Positions 59,608 to 64,000 of a DNA stretch of 64,000 nucleotides are shown piece by piece. The stretch's first letter is position 1. Every line of letters starts with the position of its first letter. Origin of the DNA: Oceaniferula spumae (GTDB lineage Bacteria; Verrucomicrobiota; Verrucomicrobiia; Verrucomicrobiales; Akkermansiaceae); the NCBI RefSeq assembly GCF_042849255.1, contig NZ_AP026866.1:434001-498000 (forward strand), in the 5' to 3' direction. The notes below the pieces were generated by a model that was not told the DNA's origin, did not search any database, and saw only the letters and a program-made list of their open reading frames with translations. The position numbers and the translations under genes were made by a program.

Positions 59608-60819
59608 TCAGGGGGCCGTTATGTCGAATTCAGGTAGCTTTGACGTAGCTTTGCGAAGAGCTGCCGCGTCATGTTTAGCGTAGATCTCATGCACTTTATC
59701 ACTTGAATGCGCCATCAACGACTTCCGCACGTCTCTCTCGACGTCCGCGTTTCTCAGCCATACAGCGAAGCTGTGGCGCAAACTATGGAAGGAGCGACTG
59801 GCTTCCTGGCCATTATCCAGCGTTACCGTCTTCGGTACGCCCGTCCCACTCATAAGGTTGTTGAAGTTGGTGCTGTGTGTGGCCGTGGTTTTACCCGATA
59901 GGTTCGGAAACACATACCCACTCTTTTTTACCCCCTGTAAGTTAAGCAGTTTAATCACCCCCTCATTAATCGGCACATTCACCGTCTTTTTAACCTTTCC
60001 TTTGCGCTGCTTTTCCGGGCTCACAACTAGGCACTGTTTGTCAAGATGAACACTGCTCCATTTCATTCCTACGATGTCAGAGAGTCGCAACCCGGTGGTG
60101 GCTGCAATCAAGATCACAGCTTTCCAATCCGTTTTTTTCGTACCATCAATGAGAATCTGAACCTCCTTCGGCTCGAAATGAGTCACTAGCTTGCTGTCAT
60201 CCTCGGGAAGATTCCTGATGGCCCGCCCGACGTTCCGCTCAGTTAAGCCCTCATCATGTGCAGTTGTCATCGCCGCCTTAAAATCAGTTAGCTTGACGTT
60301 GACGGTCGCGTTCCTAGCCGCCCCCTTGGTCTTGTCTAACTTATCCCGAAGTGCTTTAGCGTGTTGGGTCGAAAACAGCTCCAGAGGCAAACGGGCATTC
60401 TTTCCAAGTGCCTTCTTCACCGCTCTGATTGAAGACTTATATCGGGTAAGAGTTTTTAATTTGAGTGATGGAGCCTTGTCTTCCAGCCACTTATCTAGCC
60501 AGCCCTCAAGTGAATAACCGGGTAGCTCCTCGTGATTGGAAATCTCGAAGAGTTGCATCACATAGCTACGCGCCTTGTCAACAGTCAGACTCCCCTTGTT
60601 GGCATCCACCGCCGCCCTAGCCACGATTTCCGCCAATTCGGTTTGCAGGGATAGCTCGTGCACCTTCCCCTTCTTCTCTTCCAGCTCCCACTTCGCCGCC
60701 ACCGCACGTGCATCGGTTTTCTTCAACTTACCAGTCGAGCGGTACAGACGATCACCTCGTCGGTCGATGTAGGCGGTTTGCCAGTATGGACTATTGTTGC
60801 GTTTAAACAAGGTCGCCAT
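59608..60819 (-). CDS. tyrosine integrase of the island
   Basis: About 403 residues from MATLFKRNNSPYWQ; Met codons at 60876 and 60831 are alternatives. N-terminal arm-binding domain, SAM-like core domain (YSLEGWLDKWLEDKAPSLKL) and catalytic domain with TTGLRLSDIVGMKW (Arg), HSLRHSFAVWL (HxxRH) and the nucleophile Tyr in VHEIYAKHD. It sits about 200 bases from attR, as usual for tRNA-targeting islands, and lacks the extra helix of integron integrases as far as can be seen. Confidence 0.93.
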   Translation of the reverse strand: MATLFKRNNSPYWQTAYIDRRGDRLYRSTGKLKKTDARAVAAKWELEEKKGKVHELSLQTELAEIVARAAVDANKGSLTVDKARSYVMQLFEISNHEELPGYSLEGWLDKWLEDKAPSLKLKTLTRYKSSIRAVKKALGKNARLPLELFSTQHAKALRDKLDKTKGAARNATVNVKLTDFKAAMTTAHDEGLTERNVGRAIRNLPEDDSKLVTHFEPKEVQILIDGTKKTDWKAVILIAATTGLRLSDIVGMKWSSVHLDKQCLVVSPEKQRKGKVKKTVNVPINEGVIKLLNLQGVKKSGYVFPNLSGKTTATHSTNFNNLMSGTGVPKTVTLDNGQEASRSFHSLRHSFAVWLRNADVERDVRKSLMAHSSDKVHEIYAKHDAAALRKATSKLPEFDITAP

Positions 60820-61027
60820 GAGTGCCAACATAAATGCCACAGGAGCCCGCCCTGTCAATGGCTTCTTTCTCACCATGAAGACCAGATCATAGAATCAAAT
60901 GTTCTATTTTCTGTATCAAAAGAATTGATTGTAATGCCAACAAAAATGCCAACCTTCCAGAAGGTTGAGGAAGATCCTCCATGAGCAAACCCTTGTAACC
61001 AACTAAGCATCAATAGCTGAAAACTTT

Positions 61028-61066
61028 TTGGTCCTGGGTTCGAGTCCCAGTCTGCGTACCATTTTT
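61028..61066 (+). repeat. right attachment site (attR) of the island
   Basis: Second copy of the 39-bp repeat, identical to 10326-10364. It is the displaced 3' end of tRNA-Lys and is followed by what should be the original tRNA terminator. Confidence 0.93.
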
Positions 61067-61067
61067 T

Positions 61068-61106
61068 AAACCCGCTAAAACCCCAGTGTTTTAGCGGGTT
61101 TTTCTT
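61068..61106 (+). terminator. original tRNA-Lys terminator
   Basis: AAACCCGCTAAAA and TTTTAGCGGG form a 13-bp stem followed by TTTTTC. Now separated from the tRNA by the island. Confidence 0.9.
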
Positions 61107-61140
61107 TGATGCAACTTGGGTTTCAGATAGTCGTTGAAAC

Positions 61141-61959
61141 ATGAGACTAGGCACAAAGTCGAAATCCGCAGCTGCAGCGCTTTCTCTCCTTCTCGGCAGC
61201 AGCTTAGTTGTTGGTGCATGTGATCACGAAGAGCGGTTGCGTGTGAGGGTCGAAGCCACGGGTTTTAACGCGAGCGCGTCGGATATCAGCAAGGTTCTTG
61301 AATATGCGGGTCGGCCTCTGTGGAGGAATTTCAAGAATTATAGGGTCGAGCCGATTATGGTAATCCGTGGCGACAATGGTCCAATCACTCTCTACAAACG
61401 CAATCTCAAGGGTGAAATCATCGTGATGCTCGATACCAACAGCACGCTTTGGGCGCAGTATTCCTATCAGTGGGCGCATGAACTCTGCCATGTGCTCTGC
61501 GGGTTTCGTAATGACGGGCACGATAACAAATGGTTTGAGGAAACGATTTGCGAGCTGGCTTCTCTTTACTGCATGCGTGCCGCCTCAAAGGATTGGGCGG
61601 CAAACCCACCCTACCCTCATTGGAAAAGCTATGCCCCACATCTTAAGGCCTACGCCGACAAGACCATGGGCAAGTATGAGCAAATCAAGGCTGAGGACCT
61701 CGATGTATTTTATCAGAAACATCGCGACGAACTCCGCAAAAGCTCAACGCTGCGGCATCACAATGGAGCCATGGCTGCCGCATTACTGCCCCTCTTTGAG
61801 AAAAATCCAAATAACTGGGAGGCTCTGAGATACCTGAATGCTACGCCGGCCAAAAAGGGACTCAGTTTCAAAGACTTTCTCGCCAAGTGGCACAACGACG
61901 CTCCTGAGAAGCATCGGAAATTTATCACGCATATCGCACAGCTGTACGGAGTAAAATAA
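61141..61959 (+). CDS. predicted lipoprotein metallopeptidase-like protein (HExxH)
   Basis: 272 residues. Signal with a possible lipobox LVVGAC. The segment WAHELCHVLCGF contains HExxH and is followed by WFEETICELASL, whose Glu could be the third zinc ligand as in gluzincin-type peptidases. No exact family can be named. First chromosomal gene right of the island. Confidence 0.75.
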   Translation: MRLGTKSKSAAAALSLLLGSSLVVGACDHEERLRVRVEATGFNASASDISKVLEYAGRPLWRNFKNYRVEPIMVIRGDNGPITLYKRNLKGEIIVMLDTNSTLWAQYSYQWAHELCHVLCGFRNDGHDNKWFEETICELASLYCMRAASKDWAANPPYPHWKSYAPHLKAYADKTMGKYEQIKAEDLDVFYQKHRDELRKSSTLRHHNGAMAAALLPLFEKNPNNWEALRYLNATPAKKGLSFKDFLAKWHNDAPEKHRKFITHIAQLYGVK

Positions 61960-61962
61960 GGC

Positions 61963-63384
61963 TTAGCTTTCCAGCCTGATACTTTGGGGATGGCGAATGA
62001 TGTCCGCTGGATCAAAGCGCTGCTTCATCTGACGGATCATTTTTAAACTCTCGTCACCATAATATGATCTCTCCCAGTCCTTGAATTCAATATCTGGGTA
62101 ATTACGGTAATGCTTGTTGATGCCCGCACCCAAGAGGATTTTCTGCACAGCCCTCACATTCTCGATACATTTTGTCGCACGGCTTTCACGATCCCAGTAG
62201 GCCTGTATTTCGCCGAGCCAAGGATAGCTGCGGTGTGGGTAAACAGACTCTTTGGCAAAATCATGGCTGTTGATGCGTCCGCCCAAGGTGTTGATCTGCC
62301 AGACGGTGCCCGATACGTCGGCGACTTGCTCGGCGATTCTGGGAATGACCGAAGCGATATCTGCATGAGATTTGTAGTAGCCGGCTGAGGCGTTCTTGAA
62401 TGGCAGCGGGCCAGAACGACCGTAATAGCGTCGAATCGCTCGCTCAGTCGGGGCGACATGCACCGGTTCGGATTTCCATGCGTCCTTCGCCATTGGTCCG
62501 AAGTGCGTTTCCACCACCTGTCTGGATGCCGGTTCAAAAAACGTGATCAGAACTGTGAGTTGCGTGCCATTGAGGACGAAGGCTGAAAAAACATCACCCG
62601 GCAGACCATCAGTCGCCTTAAACCAGAGTTTAGCCAAATCTCCCACCTTCTCAGGAGTGAGATTACGAAACCTGATGCGCTTGCTGCTGAAACTCTTGGG
62701 TGCTGGGACCGTGCGAAATCGCAGCTCGGTGATTATTCCGAAATTCCCGTTACCACCGCCCCGACAAACTTTCAGCAAATCCGGCTGCTGATCGCTGTCG
62801 TGGACGTTGCCCTGCCCGTCGACCATGCGCACGCCTATTAGATGATCGCAGGTCAGTCCATATTTTCTGGCGAACAATCCGTAGCCGCCACCCAGTGTCA
62901 GTCCTGCCAATCCGACACCTGCGCATGAGCCCGACGGAAGTAGTCTTCCTTTCGGGAAGAGTAATTTCCCCACATCGCCAAGCTTGCAGCCTGGCTGTGC
63001 CTTGAGCGTTTTCTGCTTGGAGTCATAGGTCATTGTTTTCATGCCCGAGAGATCAACCATCAGTCCTCCGTTATTGGAGCTGAATCCCTCAAAACTGTGG
63101 CCGCCGCTCTTCACCGTGACTTGGGTATTTTTCCCGTGAGCGTAACGAAGTGCAGCAGCCACTTCAGTCTCACTTTGACAGACTGCCACTATCTTGGGCC
63201 GAAGCTTTAGCCGACTGTTGAAAAGTTGACAGGCCTGCCCGTAACCCGCTTTCTCCGGTGTCAGAAAAAACGGAAGCTCTCCAGCCGCAGTTTTGGTCTG
63301 AGTAAATGCTCGGCCCAGTCCAAACAGGCAAGCCAACGACCCGAATGATATTGTGTGAATAACCTCCCTTCTTCCAAAATACAT
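61963..63384 (-). CDS. secreted FAD-linked oxidase (berberine-bridge type)
   Basis: 473 residues. Twin-arginine-like start (FGRREVIHTISFGSLACLFG). FAD_binding_4 domain with VTVKSGGHSFEGFSSNNGGL (the GGHS motif binds FAD) and LGGGYGLFARKYGLTCDHLI; C-terminal BBE segment HYRNYPDIEFKDWERSYYG. Related enzymes oxidise alcohols or sugars; substrate unknown. Confidence 0.92.
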   Translation of the reverse strand: MYFGRREVIHTISFGSLACLFGLGRAFTQTKTAAGELPFFLTPEKAGYGQACQLFNSRLKLRPKIVAVCQSETEVAAALRYAHGKNTQVTVKSGGHSFEGFSSNNGGLMVDLSGMKTMTYDSKQKTLKAQPGCKLGDVGKLLFPKGRLLPSGSCAGVGLAGLTLGGGYGLFARKYGLTCDHLIGVRMVDGQGNVHDSDQQPDLLKVCRGGGNGNFGIITELRFRTVPAPKSFSSKRIRFRNLTPEKVGDLAKLWFKATDGLPGDVFSAFVLNGTQLTVLITFFEPASRQVVETHFGPMAKDAWKSEPVHVAPTERAIRRYYGRSGPLPFKNASAGYYKSHADIASVIPRIAEQVADVSGTVWQINTLGGRINSHDFAKESVYPHRSYPWLGEIQAYWDRESRATKCIENVRAVQKILLGAGINKHYRNYPDIEFKDWERSYYGDESLKMIRQMKQRFDPADIIRHPQSIRLES

Positions 63385-63483
63385 ATTGCTTATAACGAGT
63401 TAAATGCGGGTATTTTTACGAATATATATTAATACAGTGGATTTTTAGGGAGTGATCGATTCCAGCCAAAATCAGAGCCTCGA

Positions 63484-64000
63484 TTATTGTGATTGGGCAT
63501 GGACTCTAAGGAACAAAGCGCCACCTGAATTCAGTAGGTTTTCAGATCGTAAAATAACCTTTTCCAGGCCCCCGCCTAATACTTGAGGAGTGCCATGAAT
63601 TGCAGAATTTGTGCCATCCCACCCCGCCAAGTCATCACAATCCTCTAGCGCCCATACCACGTCAAAAGCATTTCTGCGTCGTGGGAATGAAATCGCAGCG
63701 TAGACTTCGCCACTGTGACTAGCTGGCACAAGCGTCACCTCAACAGAATCAGGCACCTTCGGATCGGTTCCAAAACAATATTCAGCCCAGTTGCTGCGAC
63801 CATCGTTATCCATATCCGAATCACTCATACCGATCTGTGGATCATCTCGTTCGAGGCTATTGAAATGGCCATAGCGCCATCCCTCAAAGTGGGCGAAAAC
63901 TTGACCATTGGGTAGAGATGGCGTGCCGTCCTGAGTGGCGCTAATTCCCCAGCTTGTTGGCTCATCAAATAAGTTGAATGGCGTATTCTCATCGCGAACG
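63484..64000 (-). CDS. C-terminal part of a large extracellular protein
   Basis: The frame is open to the window edge, so only the last 171 residues are seen. DSDMDNDGRSNWAEYCFGTD is a calcium-binding-like DxDxDG repeat of the kind that precedes C-terminal sorting regions in Verrucomicrobiota/Planctomycetota surface proteins, followed by a beta-rich domain. Confidence 0.75.
   Translation of the reverse strand, partial: VRDENTPFNLFDEPTSWGISATQDGTPSLPNGQVFAHFEGWRYGHFNSLERDDPQIGMSDSDMDNDGRSNWAEYCFGTDPKVPDSVEVTLVPASHSGEVYAAISFPRRRNAFDVVWALEDCDDLAGWDGTNSAIHGTPQVLGGGLEKVILRSENLLNSGGALFLRVHAQSQ

Larger units (their letters stand above)
10326..61066. mobile_element. integrative genomic island in tRNA-Lys (about 50.7 kb)
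   Basis: Bounded by a perfect 39-bp direct repeat (10326-10364 and 61028-61066) that covers the 3' half of tRNA-Lys plus five T residues. A tyrosine integrase reads inward at the right end. The content is accessory throughout (cassette array, IS elements, RHS toxins, phage-type Rep, nuclease, ligase), and base composition changes sharply inside it. No conjugation genes (relaxase, type IV secretion) were seen, so transfer would need help or another route. Confidence 0.93.

Noticed and set aside
59608..60819. The integrase at 59608 as the integron integrase (intI)
   Set aside because: It lies 16 kb from the array next to a tRNA-derived attR, and its length and motifs are those of tRNA-targeting island integrases.

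Overview
The window looks like chromosome from a Gram-negative-type bacterium with an outer membrane (ExbB/ExbD/TonB cluster, many lipoproteins), most probably a member of the Verrucomicrobiota. This placement is an inference from gene style (calcium-binding-like DxDxDG extracellular protein, IS110 elements, a small HTH gene paired with a phage-type Rep gene, weak Shine-Dalgarno signals) and not from a marker gene.

Positions 1-10283 are core chromosome: the end of ispD, a small membrane protein, apaG, def, exbD, exbB, a TonB-like gene, an rluD-type pseudouridine synthase, and the translation/transcription cluster rbfA-infB-nusA. Core chromosome resumes at about 61068 with a secreted HExxH protein, a berberine-bridge-type FAD oxidase and the C-terminus of a large extracellular protein.

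Between them lies a genomic island of about 50.7 kb (10326-61066) inserted in the 3' end of a tRNA-Lys(UUU) gene. A perfect 39-bp direct repeat marks both ends, and a tyrosine integrase (59608-60819) sits just inside the right end, as expected for tRNA-targeting elements. The island is a mosaic. Its left arm (10.4-17.9 kb, visibly GC-rich) holds a tightly coupled two-gene operon of unknown function flanked by degenerate direct repeats, an XRE regulator, an RDD-membrane/serine-protease fusion and an HNH protein. The middle (17.87-43.33 kb) is a large integron-type cassette array: 43 attC-like sites all in one orientation, with about 40 small minus-strand genes, most of them predicted lipoproteins, secreted or membrane proteins of unknown function. 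No integron integrase (intI) is present in the window, so this is a cluster of attC sites lacking an integrase (CALIN). Two clearly different attC families (31 family A, 12 family B) are mixed in one array, and one attC is split by an IS110-family element whose removal restores the site exactly.

The right arm holds a GC-rich DNA-processing module (PD-(D/E)XK Fe-S nuclease, DUF932 protein, WGR-ATP-dependent DNA ligase; 44.4-48.5 kb), a decayed tyrosine recombinase joined to an RHS tip, a second IS110 element, an RHS toxin locus with a predicted NlpC/P60-like amidase tip and an adjacent lipoprotein that may be its immunity protein, an SRAP/YedK DNA-repair protein, an HTH plus filamentous-phage-type Rep pair, and the integrase. 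The island therefore appears to be a mobile platform carrying an integron array of envelope proteins alongside inter-bacterial toxins and phage-like replication genes.
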